From Aureimonas sp. Leaf427 (GTDB lineage Bacteria > Pseudomonadota > Alphaproteobacteria > Rhizobiales > Rhizobiaceae): a DNA stretch of 64,000 bases. The stretch spans positions 160,856 through 224,855 of the forward strand of contig NZ_LMQW01000053.1 in NCBI RefSeq assembly GCF_001425485.1, in the 5' to 3' direction. Shown one piece after another: positions 10,025 to 18,268 of this stretch. The translations under genes were made by a program, and so were the position numbers. The notes beneath the pieces are model-generated. The model was not told where the DNA came from, did no database searches, and saw only the letters and a program-made list of their open reading frames with translations. Position 1 is the first letter of the stretch. Every line of letters starts with the position of its first letter.

Positions 10025-11932
10025 ATGGCACTCGAAACCGTCGATATCGTCCTCGATCAGACTTGGCGTCTGATCTCCAACGCGGGAGCCGGGAGCTTCC
10101 GCGCCGTCGTCAAGGAAGGGGTCGACGCCCTCTTCTCGATCGGCACCGTGGCGCCCGAAGCCGAGAGCCTGCTCGGCATGCCCGAACGGTCGATAAGCTT
10201 CGACGCGCTCGACGGCAAGGTCTGGGCACGCGGTGCCGGCATCCGGTCCGTCCTGTCGGTGACGCGCGTCGTCGATGCCGGCAATCCGGCGCCGATCGTT
10301 CTGGACGCGCCGACCCTGTCCGCCTCGACCTTCTCGACGGCCATCCCGGCCAACGGCGAGGTTGCGGTCGCGGGCTCGAACGTCTTGGGCGCTAAGATCG
10401 TGATCAAGTTCCCCGACGACGGCCGGTTCAAGATTTCGCCGGACGGCACGCGGCTTCGCCGCGGCACGCTTCCGGTCACGCCCGATGTGCCGATCGGCAT
10501 CGCGGTGGAGGTGAGCCACCCGCTCGCGCCCAACAGCCCCCGCAGCAAGACGTTTCAGCTGACGCCCTTCCTCGCGGCCCTCCCGGCGCTGCCGATGGCG
10601 GCCGGCGCGAAGATGGTGGCGCTGGGCGACAGCCTCGTCGCCTACTCGAACAATGCCGGCACGCCCGTCTCGACCAGCGAGAAGATCGTCGGCTCCTTTG
10701 CCTATGGTTTCCTCGACCACCTTCGATCGATCGACCAGCGCGTAGTCTTCGACACCTGGTTCGACGCTTCCGCGCCGAACGGGCAGAACATGGCCGGCGC
10801 CAATCAGGGCATTTTCGGCGACCACATGGAGTGGACCCATACGAACATCGCCTATGTCGGTGGCGGCATCGCCCCGCGCCTGCCCGCGATCCTCGCGCGC
10901 AACCCGCAGATCGTGCTTCTGGAGGGCGGATCGAACACGATCAACTCGAACGACAACGACAAGGCCGGGACGGCGGCCTACATCACCGGCCATTTCGAAC
11001 AGATGCTTCGCCGGTGCCGCGAGGCCGGCGTCTACGCGATCCTGACGGTGATCTTCCCTCGCGCCGACTGGCCGGCGGGCGATGCGCGCTATCAGGTGCT
11101 CAGGGACGTCAATGTCTGGATACGCGCGCAGGCCGGCCGGCCTGGCCTTCTCGGCATTCTCGACCCCTGGGCCGATCTCGCCCCGGCCGACGTCCTCGAT
11201 CCCCTCATGTTCATGGGCGACAAGGTTCATATCGGGCAGCGCGGCGGCTGGATGGTCGCCAAGAAGCACCTTCTGCCGATCCTTCAGACCGCGGTGGCTC
11301 CCGGCAGCTACTTCGACACCGACGCGACGGCGAACAACCTCATGGTCCCCGCGCTCGCGAAGCTGCAGGGCACGGCCGGCGGCAAGAGCGGCGGCGCGAC
11401 CGGCAACGTTGCTTCCAATCTCCTCGTCAACAGCGTGCGCAACCTCTCGGCCTGCGTCGCATCCAAGGAGGTCGTCTCCGGTGATATGGAGGCGCAGGTC
11501 CTCGACCTCACCCCCGCCGATCTCGCCGCTCCCGCCTTCTGGCAAGCCGGGATTGCCTTCACGGTCGTTTCGCTGCCGAACCCCGCCCTCGGCAAATGGT
11601 ATCGTCTCGCGCTCAAGATGGAGACGGTCGGTCCGGCCTCCGTCTCGACGATCCGGGCCAATGTCAGCCTTCGCAGCAATGCCAACGTGGTTCTGGCGAA
11701 CACGGTGTTTCAGTCCGGCTTCTCGCCCGACTTCGGCGTGTCGATCGCGGATGGCAACCGTGTCTGGTGGCTCGTTTCGAACCCCATCATGGCGCCGGAC
11801 GGCGGTCTGTCCGAACGCTTTCTGGTGGGCCTCGATCTCTACGGCGACAAGCTCTCCGGTCCGATCAAGTTCAAGCTGTCGAGCCCGATCCTCCGCGAGA
11901 TCCCCGACCCGCGCCCCGCCTGGGGCTACTGA
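10025..11932 (+). CDS. Phage tail protein with SGNH/GDSL hydrolase domain
   Basis: The chosen ATG at 10025 follows a GGAG site 7 bases upstream; an ATG at 10010 sits on the terminator tail and lacks one. The product has 635 residues. Residues about 1-185 form a beta-rich N-terminal region. A hydrolase domain then starts at VALGDSLVAYS (block I with the nucleophile Ser). It continues with LEGGSNTINSN (block III Gly-x-x-Asn) and MGDKVHIGQRGG (block V with Asp and His). The C-terminal 200 residues are beta-rich. SGNH domains in tail spikes commonly de-esterify surface polysaccharides, so this is probably a capsule- or LPS-modifying tail protein. The exact substrate cannot be read from sequence. 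Confidence 0.75.
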   Translation: MALETVDIVLDQTWRLISNAGAGSFRAVVKEGVDALFSIGTVAPEAESLLGMPERSISFDALDGKVWARGAGIRSVLSVTRVVDAGNPAPIVLDAPTLSASTFSTAIPANGEVAVAGSNVLGAKIVIKFPDDGRFKISPDGTRLRRGTLPVTPDVPIGIAVEVSHPLAPNSPRSKTFQLTPFLAALPALPMAAGAKMVALGDSLVAYSNNAGTPVSTSEKIVGSFAYGFLDHLRSIDQRVVFDTWFDASAPNGQNMAGANQGIFGDHMEWTHTNIAYVGGGIAPRLPAILARNPQIVLLEGGSNTINSNDNDKAGTAAYITGHFEQMLRRCREAGVYAILTVIFPRADWPAGDARYQVLRDVNVWIRAQAGRPGLLGILDPWADLAPADVLDPLMFMGDKVHIGQRGGWMVAKKHLLPILQTAVAPGSYFDTDATANNLMVPALAKLQGTAGGKSGGATGNVASNLLVNSVRNLSACVASKEVVSGDMEAQVLDLTPADLAAPAFWQAGIAFTVVSLPNPALGKWYRLALKMETVGPASVSTIRANVSLRSNANVVLANTVFQSGFSPDFGVSIADGNRVWWLVSNPIMAPDGGLSERFLVGLDLYGDKLSGPIKFKLSSPILREIPDPRPAWGY

Positions 11933-11956
11933 CCCCCGCCTTTCCCGTCGTTTCCC

Positions 11957-11982
11957 AGCCCGGCCACCGCGCCGGGCTTTTT
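11957..11982 (+). terminator. Intrinsic terminator after SGNH tail gene
   Basis: A perfect 8-bp stem (AGCCCGGC/GCCGGGCT) with a six-base loop is followed by five T. It lies 24 bases after the stop at 11932 and just before the endolysin gene. Confidence 0.85.
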
Positions 11983-12007
11983 CATGCCCGAAGACCGGAG
12001 CCATACC

Positions 12008-12955
12008 ATGCCCAAGATCCCCGCATCGTGGATGCCGCGCGCCCGCATGTCCCGCATCATCGTCCACTGGACGGCCGGGGGCTATGCCGTCTCCGCGCTC
12101 GACCGAGAGCACTACCATGTGATCATCGGCGGCGACGGGCAGGCGGTGCGCGGCGATCAGCCGATTTCGGCCAATGCCGATCCGATCCGCGGCGCCTATG
12201 CCGCCCATACGCTGAACTGCAATTCCGGTTCGATCGGCATTTCCGTCGCGTGCATGGCCGGCGCTGTCGAGGAGCCTTTCTTGGCCGGCCATGCGCCCAT
12301 GAAGGCTGTCCAGTGGGGCGCCCTCGTCGAGGCTGTCGCCGATCTCTGCCAGGCCTATGCGATCGTCGTCACGCCGCGAACGGTGCTTTCCCATGCCGAA
12401 GTGCAGGGGACGCTCGGTATCAGACAGCGTGGCAAGTGGGACATTTCCCGCCTCGCGTTCGACCCGACGACGATCGGCGCCAAGGCCTGCGGCGACCGGT
12501 TGCGCCGCGAGGTCTCGGCCGCTCTGACGGCCCGCCGCACTTCTCCCGCCGTCCCTTCGACCCAGCCGCAGCGCTTCGCTGCCTTTCAGGAGCCCGTCGC
12601 CATGTCCAGAACCTCCGCCGCCATCCAGCGCGTCATTCTCGACGCGGTTCACGACACCGTTGCCAGATCCAGCGTGCCGGCCGAAGCCGAGGCCGCCGCG
12701 CCGATCGCCCAGGCTGTCATCGAGGACGTGGTCCCGCTCGTCCTCAACGCAACGAACTCCGAGCCCTGGTATCAGTCGCGCGTCATTCTCGGTTCGGCGA
12801 CGACCATCGTTTCCAGCCTCGCCGCGCTGATCGGCCTGGCGCAGGGCGGCTCGACGCAGGCCGACCTCTATGCGGCGCCGATCGTCGCGCTTCTGGGCGC
12901 GGCCTTCGCGCTCTACGGGCGCCTGGCAGCCTTGAAGCCGATCGGGGCGAGCTGA
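12008..12955 (+). CDS. N-acetylmuramoyl-L-alanine amidase endolysin with holin-like C-terminus
   Basis: The ATG at 12008 has a GGAG site; an upstream ATG at 11984 lies on the terminator tail. The product has 315 residues. Residues 14-150 are an Amidase_2 domain that would cut the amide bond between muramic acid and stem peptide: IVHWTAG (zinc His20), YH at 36-37, LSHAEV (His129) and KWDIS (Asp145 as third ligand). From about residue 199 a separate domain begins, with two hydrophobic helices near residues 258-305 (SATTIVSSLAALIGL and APIVALLGAAFALYG), resembling small phage holins. An in-frame ATG at 12602, preceded by AGGAG at 12588-12592, could make the holin-like part alone (117 residues). 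Confidence 0.8.
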   Translation: MPKIPASWMPRARMSRIIVHWTAGGYAVSALDREHYHVIIGGDGQAVRGDQPISANADPIRGAYAAHTLNCNSGSIGISVACMAGAVEEPFLAGHAPMKAVQWGALVEAVADLCQAYAIVVTPRTVLSHAEVQGTLGIRQRGKWDISRLAFDPTTIGAKACGDRLRREVSAALTARRTSPAVPSTQPQRFAAFQEPVAMSRTSAAIQRVILDAVHDTVARSSVPAEAEAAAPIAQAVIEDVVPLVLNATNSEPWYQSRVILGSATTIVSSLAALIGLAQGGSTQADLYAAPIVALLGAAFALYGRLAALKPIGAS

Positions 12956-13458
12956 TGGGCTGCCGGCCCGTTCCCGGCCTGCGGCGCGCTTGGCTCGTTC
13001 TGATGCGAGGGGGAGGGCACATCGCCCTCTTTCCGCCCGGCAGCGAGCGCTATGCTACCCGCTCGCTCGAAGCCTATCTCGCCGGCCTCGATCTTCTCTT
13101 CGGCACGATCGTCGTCATGCCGACATGGAACACGCTGGAGCCGGCGATCTACGATCCGCTGCTACGGCTCATGCCCTCGGAAGGGTTTTGGGGGCTCCTA
13201 ATCGCGATGCGCGGCGCGATCCACCTCGTCGCGCTTCGGATCAACGGCGCCGCCTGGTGGACGCCCTACATCCGCGCCGTCGTCAGTGGATGGGCCTCCC
13301 TCATGTTCGCCGTCTTCGCGGTGACGCTGTTCTTCGCCGAGCCGTTTCGGCCGGGCCTTGTCTTCTCGTTGGCGGTCCTCAACGCGGTCGCGCACTATCA
13401 ATGTCTGAGGAGGTCCGCCCGCGATGCTGGAATGGCTTGCCACGCTGCGCGATCCTGA
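12955..13458 (+). CDS. Phage membrane protein in lysis cassette
   Basis: The ATG at 12955 overlaps the endolysin stop (ATGA), giving 167 residues; an in-frame ATG at 13003 is an alternative. About four hydrophobic segments are visible, including LFGTIVVMP, GFWGLLIAMRGAIHLVAL, SLMFAVFAVTLFFA and VFSLAVLNAVAH. There is no signal peptide or enzymatic motif. Its place between the amidase and a small membrane/coiled-coil protein suggests a holin- or spanin-associated function, but family membership is not recognised. Confidence 0.55.
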   Translation: MGCRPVPGLRRAWLVLMRGGGHIALFPPGSERYATRSLEAYLAGLDLLFGTIVVMPTWNTLEPAIYDPLLRLMPSEGFWGLLIAMRGAIHLVALRINGAAWWTPYIRAVVSGWASLMFAVFAVTLFFAEPFRPGLVFSLAVLNAVAHYQCLRRSARDAGMACHAARS

Positions 13459-13780
13459 AACGGCAGCGCTCTGGACCGTCGCGGCAGCCGTGGTCGGCCG
13501 ATGCGCCTGGGCTTTTCTCAAGGCTTTCCGAGAAGGCCAGGAAGCCGCTCCGTTGAACGCTGCCGTGGCGATGCGCGCGATCGGAGCAGGGCTGAACGGC
13601 ACGCTCGACGGCGCCAAGCTGAACGAGACGCTGGAGCGGATCGCGGCGTCCGTCGCCTCCATCGCAGCGAGCGCGGCTACCATCGCGAAGCTCGAGGAGG
13701 CGGGCACGGCGGAAGCGATTGAGGCTCAAGGCCGGAAGCTGGATGATCTCATGGCGGAGATGCGTCGGCAGGAGCGGTGA
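13424..13780 (+). CDS. Small phage membrane/coiled-coil protein
   Basis: This 118-residue protein starts 35 bases inside the preceding gene. It has one N-terminal hydrophobic segment (about residues 15-35) followed by a long Ala-rich helical region (about residues 65-118) with regular hydrophobic spacing, ending in a charged tail. The topology resembles inner-membrane spanin (Rz-like) or holin accessory proteins at the end of lysis cassettes. It is the last plus-strand gene of the prophage before the opposite-strand accessory trio. Confidence 0.5.
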   Translation: MLEWLATLRDPETAALWTVAAAVVGRCAWAFLKAFREGQEAAPLNAAVAMRAIGAGLNGTLDGAKLNETLERIAASVASIAASAATIAKLEEAGTAEAIEAQGRKLDDLMAEMRRQER

Positions 13781-13835
13781 GGATGCGGGGGCTGTCAGGT
13801 TCACTTTTTACCGGCGCCGGCTATTCGAACGGCCC

Positions 13836-13866
13836 AGACCGCTGATCACTAAAAGGTCAGCGGTCT
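13836..13866. terminator. Perfect inverted repeat between convergent genes
   Basis: A 10-bp perfect inverted repeat (AGACCGCTGA/TCAGCGGTCT) with an 11-base loop sits between the converging lysis cassette and the DGQHR gene. It lacks a clean T-run on either strand, so a bidirectional terminator role is likely but not certain. Confidence 0.45.
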
Positions 13867-13933
13867 TGATGCGTTAAGAATGTGCTGGTTCGTCACCCCG
13901 ACCTCGGGTCAATAGCTCAATCAACCCATAATA

Positions 13934-15076
13934 TTACAGATTGGCCGCCTGCAGCAGAGTTTTGTAAAGAGCGCTCGACCCAGAGCTTCCGGGTGCGAAA
14001 TTTTTTGTAGTAAACGTTGATGCAGGCAAGTCTATAGTATTAAAAACGGACGAAAACTCGTCCTGACCAACGATCCGAGGGGTGTCTGTTTTAGAAAGAT
14101 ACGCATCCTGAAGAAATCGAATCAATGCGTTGTAGCCATTTGTTCGATTTAGAATAAATCCCTGATCTGACGAGTTCCAAGCTGTAGGCCACCTCTCGCG
14201 TACCGCTGCGAAGAAGTTGCTAACAATAGAAAATACCGCAACAGGGTCTTCGTTGCGATAAAAAGGCGTAAAAATATGCTGGCGAAAGGAGTCCTTGGGG
14301 GCAGGTCTGCTTGCTAAACCCAAGAAGCCCTTGTTCCGCTCCTGGTCGGGGTTCGAAGGAAAATGACGGAGTAGTCCTCGAACGACAGTTGCCTGGGAGA
14401 GTGTCTCTTTTTCATCTATTCCAGGCGTGGCAATCCCCAATCGCTTTATCCTCTGATAAAATGGACCGTCTTGATCTCGAACAAGTGCAATTACTACTTC
14501 ATGCGCCATCTTAAATGGGCTCGGTGATTTGGCATAGGAAAACAGATCGTAGACAAGGCTTCTATTAACCTTCGTTTGAGCTAGATTAACAGTCGAAAAA
14601 ATTTCAGCCTTGTCAGCCATATCTACGCCGACAAAAATTGAAACGTTGACCTCGAAAGGCCTATCTTTCTTATGATAACCAAGGCCAGCAAGCCTATGCT
14701 GACCATCAATAATGAAGGCGGAGCGATCAATCGTTATAGCTTCTTCGTTTTCGCCTCCAGAATATCCATGAATGGTGAGTTGGTATAACCCCTCGCATCC
14801 TGCCATAGGTTCAATCGACGCAGCGCGCTCATCAACTGCAATAACGATCGAAGTAGGAAACGTTGCGTAGTCGAAATTTACATATTCACCAATTTTTGTC
14901 ACACGAGCAGTTGAAAGCTGCCGCTGTATGCCGGCAATATCCTCTGGATGCCCGTTAACAAAGTCTCGAACGTCAACTGTTGCAATCGACTCCAGTACCT
15001 CGGCACGAATTGCACCAATGTAGAATTGGCCGATAGGCTGGTCTACCCGCAAAACCTTGAGAACTACGTTTTCCAT
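13934..15076 (-). CDS. DGQHR-domain protein (DndB/ParB-like)
   Basis: This 380-residue protein carries FIIDGQHRLAGL (DGQHR at residues 124-128). This is the signature of DGQHR-domain proteins, a family that includes the phosphorothioation protein DndB and is thought to be related to the ParB-like fold. Downstream the block FSTVNLAQTKVNRSLVYDLF is also typical. Known relatives act in DNA modification or its regulation; the activity here is unknown. The start codon overlaps the stop of the membrane-protein gene by one base (TGATG). The gene is clearly AT-richer than the phage structural genes, indicating separate acquisition. No DndA, C, D or E gene is nearby, so a standard Dnd system is absent. 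Confidence 0.75.
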   Translation of the reverse strand: MENVVLKVLRVDQPIGQFYIGAIRAEVLESIATVDVRDFVNGHPEDIAGIQRQLSTARVTKIGEYVNFDYATFPTSIVIAVDERAASIEPMAGCEGLYQLTIHGYSGGENEEAITIDRSAFIIDGQHRLAGLGYHKKDRPFEVNVSIFVGVDMADKAEIFSTVNLAQTKVNRSLVYDLFSYAKSPSPFKMAHEVVIALVRDQDGPFYQRIKRLGIATPGIDEKETLSQATVVRGLLRHFPSNPDQERNKGFLGLASRPAPKDSFRQHIFTPFYRNEDPVAVFSIVSNFFAAVRERWPTAWNSSDQGFILNRTNGYNALIRFLQDAYLSKTDTPRIVGQDEFSSVFNTIDLPASTFTTKNFAPGSSGSSALYKTLLQAANL

Positions 15077-15597
15077 CAGCGTCCTCCTCGGCTGCGTGAC
15101 TGTGATATGATGTTATCCGCGCGATTTACAGTGCTTTCTGCAGATGCTAAGAAATCAACTCTCTTTGATTTAATTGACATAAATAACCAAGCAAGATTTA
15201 GGAGGACATAAAGGATTAAAATAACTTGCAACAGCCAAGTTGGTCGAGCAGCCTCGAACCCTGGATTGTCGCCAACTATCGCGCCGATGACAAAGGCTCC
15301 TAGCGTAACTAACAGAGCGAAGATCGCATTTGTAGAGGTGCTTGCGCTGTTTGGTTTAAAGACGATAATGAATAGTATCGAACCGCAGACGCCAAGCGCT
15401 ACGAGAGATAGTTCGCCTTTTGCAAAAAATGATATGAAGGATGCTTCAAATCCGGCGGCATCAAATTCGGGCCGCCTGGAAATAGCCAAGAACGCAGCTA
15501 CAAATATTGGAGCAAAATTGAAAAATAGGCTGAAAACAAGTTCAAGAATTGATTCAGCTAACGGATATCTTTCGAGAAACTCGCCAACCTTACGCAT
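15076..15597 (-). CDS. Four-helix membrane protein of the accessory trio
   Basis: The chosen start at 15597 gives 173 residues and has GGAAGG seven bases upstream; ATGs at 15603 and 15612 are alternatives. Four hydrophobic segments are visible: VFSLFFNFAPIFVAAFLAI, LVALGVCGSILFIIVF, IFALLVTLGAFVIGAIVG and LLQVILILYVLLNLAWLF. A charged cytoplasmic-type tail rich in Ser and Arg follows. No family is recognised. It overlaps the methylase stop by 8 bases and the DGQHR start by one base, so the three genes must be co-transcribed. A membrane effector or anchoring role is possible but unproven. Confidence 0.6.
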   Translation of the reverse strand: MRKVGEFLERYPLAESILELVFSLFFNFAPIFVAAFLAISRRPEFDAAGFEASFISFFAKGELSLVALGVCGSILFIIVFKPNSASTSTNAIFALLVTLGAFVIGAIVGDNPGFEAARPTWLLQVILILYVLLNLAWLFMSIKSKRVDFLASAESTVNRADNIISQSRSRGGR

Positions 15598-16405
15598 TAA
15601 CATGCCTTCCAATCATGTACATCGCCTCCGTCGTCTTTTTGCGCATTGAGCTGTCGCCCGCAATTACAGAATATCTATTCAACGGAACAGGCTCCGCTTC
15701 AGATCTGTACAGCTCGCGTATTGAGTCGTGATCAGCATTGGTGAGAAATATGCGCGCGCCTCGACGGGCGGCTCTTACTAAGGCATCCTTTAATCTGACT
15801 TGATCATCCCAGCTGAACATCTTTTGGTTGTACTTAACAAAGCCATTTGTGTTATGGGCCGTGGTGTAGGGTGGGTCCACAAAAAGAGTGTCATTTTCCG
15901 ATGCGAGATCAACTGTCTCTTCGAAGTCGCAGCTTACTAGTTTTGCTCTTTTTAGTAATTCTGAGGCGCTGGTAAAGTCGTCGTTTGGGAAGAGAAGCTG
16001 CGTTTTAGAGCCGATGGGTACGTTGAACTGTCCTCGCGTGTTTTCTCTGTACAGGCCATTCCAGCATGATCTATTCAGATAGAGAAATTGAGCAGCGCGC
16101 TCTAGCAAAGTTCCGTATTCTGTTGTCCTGGTTGTATAGTAATAGTCGCTATTATGTCGTTGAGCATGATCGGAAAGAAGTTTGTAAACAAGATGAGGAT
16201 CGGATCTAATCGCCTCATAAGTTTCAATGAGCCTCGTATTTACGTCGCTAAGAATGGCTTGTTCGGGACTTGTATGGAAAAATACTGCTCCGCCCCCTAG
16301 AAAGGGTTCGATGTAGCGCGTGCCTCGCATATCCAGGTTCAGAAGCTTCCGCTCTACAAGCCACCGCTTGCCGCCTGCCCACTTCAGGAATGGTTTTAAA
16401 GCCAC
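15590..16405 (-). CDS. D12-class DNA adenine-N6 methyltransferase (Dam-like)
   Basis: This 271-residue protein has the complete D12 class layout. FLKWAGGKRWL at residues 6-16 binds S-adenosylmethionine, FLGGGAVFF follows at about 35-43, and the catalytic DPPY lies at 177-180. Between them is the target-recognition region containing NRSCWNGLYREN and FNVPIG, a block typical of Dam/DpnM-type enzymes that methylate adenine in GATC-like sites. Length is normal for the family. No cognate restriction endonuclease is visible, so it is an orphan enzyme. It is the first gene of the AT-richer opposite-strand trio. Possible roles are protection of phage DNA or epigenetic control. Confidence 0.85.
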   Translation of the reverse strand: MALKPFLKWAGGKRWLVERKLLNLDMRGTRYIEPFLGGGAVFFHTSPEQAILSDVNTRLIETYEAIRSDPHLVYKLLSDHAQRHNSDYYYTTRTTEYGTLLERAAQFLYLNRSCWNGLYRENTRGQFNVPIGSKTQLLFPNDDFTSASELLKRAKLVSCDFEETVDLASENDTLFVDPPYTTAHNTNGFVKYNQKMFSWDDQVRLKDALVRAARRGARIFLTNADHDSIRELYRSEAEPVPLNRYSVIAGDSSMRKKTTEAMYMIGRHVNA

Positions 16406-16521
16406 GTCGTACCCTTACACAACCAGAGCACGATGCATGGAGCTCCGTTGGTTGACGGTCAAGATACCTTGCCGTTTTGTTGTCACATTGTGGCTCGAAG
16501 GCCGACGCTTGGTTTAGGCGA

Positions 16522-17898
16522 TCAATATGAGGGCTTCGCACCACCCTTGGCTTGTAAGGCAAGGTTCACGACATTGTCCCTTCGGTCCGCGAAGGCTAGG
16601 ATCTCTTGCAGAAGTGCGGCCCAGGCGTCCAGCGCTGCGCGCTTCTCCCGCATGTAGGCGTTGCGGTCATAGACAGCCGTCACCGCCGCCGTTCCGCCGC
16701 TATCGCTCGTGTGGTTGAGAACCTGGCTGACGGTGAACCGAGGCATGCCGATGCGCTCGCTGGTGATGGCGGTCGCGCCGGTTCGGCGGAGGTCATGCAG
16801 CGTGATGCCGGTCACGGGTTTCGTCCTCTTCGGATCGAGCCTCGTCGGAGACGGGACCTTCAGTTTCGGTAGAAGGCGCCACCAGGCATGAGACAAGGCC
16901 ATCGACCCGACGGCTTTGTCGGGGCTTCGCGGTGACGGGAAGACGAATGCGCTGTCGCGCGCCGATCCGGCGCGAAGAGCGAGAGCCTCCTCGATCAGGG
17001 AGAAGGCGAGGTCGGAAAGCGGCACGACATGAAGCCGGCCGTTCTTGGTCCGCTCGCCCTGCATGGTCCACGTCCTCGCGCGCGCGTCGACCTCGTCTAC
17101 CATCATTCCGACGATCTCCCCGCGACGCTGAAGCGTCACGGCGGCCAGCTTGATCGCGAGCGCCATCGGCGGTGAGACGCTGACCCCTTCGATGTCTGCC
17201 ACGGCATCGAGCCCCTGCCATACGGCCCGCAGCTCATTGTCATTCAGGATGCGCTCTCGCTCCTTCCAGCTCGGCGCGGAGACGAAGCGGGTGGGGTCGG
17301 TCGTGATGATGTCTTGCCACATGGCATAGGCGAAGATCTTCTGCAGGACGTTGCGCGCGTGGCGCGCCGCGCTTGGCGACATCTCCGCCTCCATCTTGTC
17401 GACGGCGATCTGGATCTCGGCGCGGGTCAACTCGACGAGGGGGCGGCTGCCCAGGCGCGGAACCACCACCTTCTCGAAATAGCTGCGCTCCAGAGCTTGC
17501 GGGCCGGCGCGCATCGGCTTGCCGTTGAAGCGGTGCCGGCCGGTCGCCGTCTTCTCGATGTAGATGCGGCCGACAGCCTCGACGGTGTCGATGCGCCTCT
17601 GCGCCGCCGCTGCCGCCTGGGCCTTCCGCTCGGCCCCAGCGTCGATGCCGTCCGCGAGGGAGGCGAGGAGCTTGGACGCCTTGTCGCGGGCGAGGCTGAT
17701 GGGCAGATCGGGGAAGCGGCCGATGCCGATCTTCTTCGACCGGCCGCCGCGATCGTCGCGCACGCACCATGACATGGTGCCGGCCGGCGAAACGCGGAGA
17801 TAGAGGCCCCGCTGTTTCGTGTCGCGATAATCGACCGCGTTCTTCTCGGGCCTGGGAAGGCCTTCTATGCCTCCCTTGGTGTTCGGCAGCTCGGGCAT
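16522..17898 (-). CDS. int: Prophage tyrosine-recombinase integrase
   Basis: This is a 458-residue integrase. The start MPELPNTKG at 17898 is preferred over an upstream one because the family has a short N-terminus. The N-terminal DUF4102-type arm-binding domain includes YLRVSPAG and KIGIGRFPDLPISLARDKA. A SAM-like core-binding domain and the catalytic domain follow. Catalytic residues are visible: Arg in TLQRRGEIVG, Lys in ERTKNGRLHVVPL, HDLRRTGATA, the second His in VLNHTSD, and the Tyr in VYDRNAY. It lies about 150 bases from the tRNA-Gly fragment and points away from it, marking the right end of the prophage. Confidence 0.92.
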   Translation of the reverse strand: MPELPNTKGGIEGLPRPEKNAVDYRDTKQRGLYLRVSPAGTMSWCVRDDRGGRSKKIGIGRFPDLPISLARDKASKLLASLADGIDAGAERKAQAAAAAQRRIDTVEAVGRIYIEKTATGRHRFNGKPMRAGPQALERSYFEKVVVPRLGSRPLVELTRAEIQIAVDKMEAEMSPSAARHARNVLQKIFAYAMWQDIITTDPTRFVSAPSWKERERILNDNELRAVWQGLDAVADIEGVSVSPPMALAIKLAAVTLQRRGEIVGMMVDEVDARARTWTMQGERTKNGRLHVVPLSDLAFSLIEEALALRAGSARDSAFVFPSPRSPDKAVGSMALSHAWWRLLPKLKVPSPTRLDPKRTKPVTGITLHDLRRTGATAITSERIGMPRFTVSQVLNHTSDSGGTAAVTAVYDRNAYMREKRAALDAWAALLQEILAFADRRDNVVNLALQAKGGAKPSY

Positions 17899-18268
17899 CG
17901 TTGGACGGCCTTGGACGGATATTGGACGGATCGGGCCGGCCGGCCCTGAACCGTAGTGAACAACCGTGAAGGCTGCCGTCAAGAGAATCCAATGAAATCA
18001 ATGGGTGAAAACCGGAGGAAACGGCGACGAACAGCTCTAGGTATAGCTTCCCAAGCTGGATGTCGTGGGTTCGATCCCCATCGCCCGCTCCAAAACTGGC
18101 AGACGACAGACCCTTTGGGACAAAGCGACAGGTTTTGGGACTTGGTCGTGGCTTACGATCGTCAGAGAGGTGCGCGCGGCCCCTCGTTGCGCACTCAACC
18201 ACAGGCAGACATACTCGACGCAGAAGGCCACGGTGGCGCATGCACCCGGGTCACGTTTCGGGTCTGCC
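17899..18268. other. Intergenic region holding the prophage/chromosome junction
   Basis: The left half (17899-18043) is phage-side DNA upstream of the integrase gene and should contain the integrase promoter and arm sites, though no clear repeat was seen. The right half (18093-18268) is chromosome-side DNA and the upstream region of the three-gene ABC operon. No convincing gene lies here. Confidence 0.6.
18044..18092 (+). other. Attachment-site duplicate: 3' fragment of tRNA-Gly(CCC)
   Basis: The sequence contains an anticodon arm with loop TTCCCAA (anticodon CCC at 18050-18052). A T arm with GGTTCGATCCC and an acceptor 3' strand CGCCCGCT followed by CCA (end 18092) come after it. The 5' acceptor strand GCGGGCG is missing: the bases upstream cannot pair with the 3' strand, so this is not a functional tRNA. 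This is the copy left when a phage integrates into the 3' half of a tRNA gene. The intact gene is expected left of the prophage, beyond the window. The fragment reads toward the chromosome side. Confidence 0.85.

Noticed and set aside
9887..12652. 921-codon minus-strand ORF
   Set aside because: It lies antisense to the SGNH tail and endolysin genes, is Arg/Gly/His-rich without motifs, and reflects GC-rich codon structure.
13934..15076. Complete Dnd phosphorothioation system
   Set aside because: Only the DGQHR (DndB-like) protein is present; no cysteine desulfurase, DndC, DndD or DndE homologue is nearby.
16248..16562. Small ORFs upstream of the D12 methylase gene
   Set aside because: They overlap the methylase start region on both strands, have no ribosome sites and show no protein-like composition.
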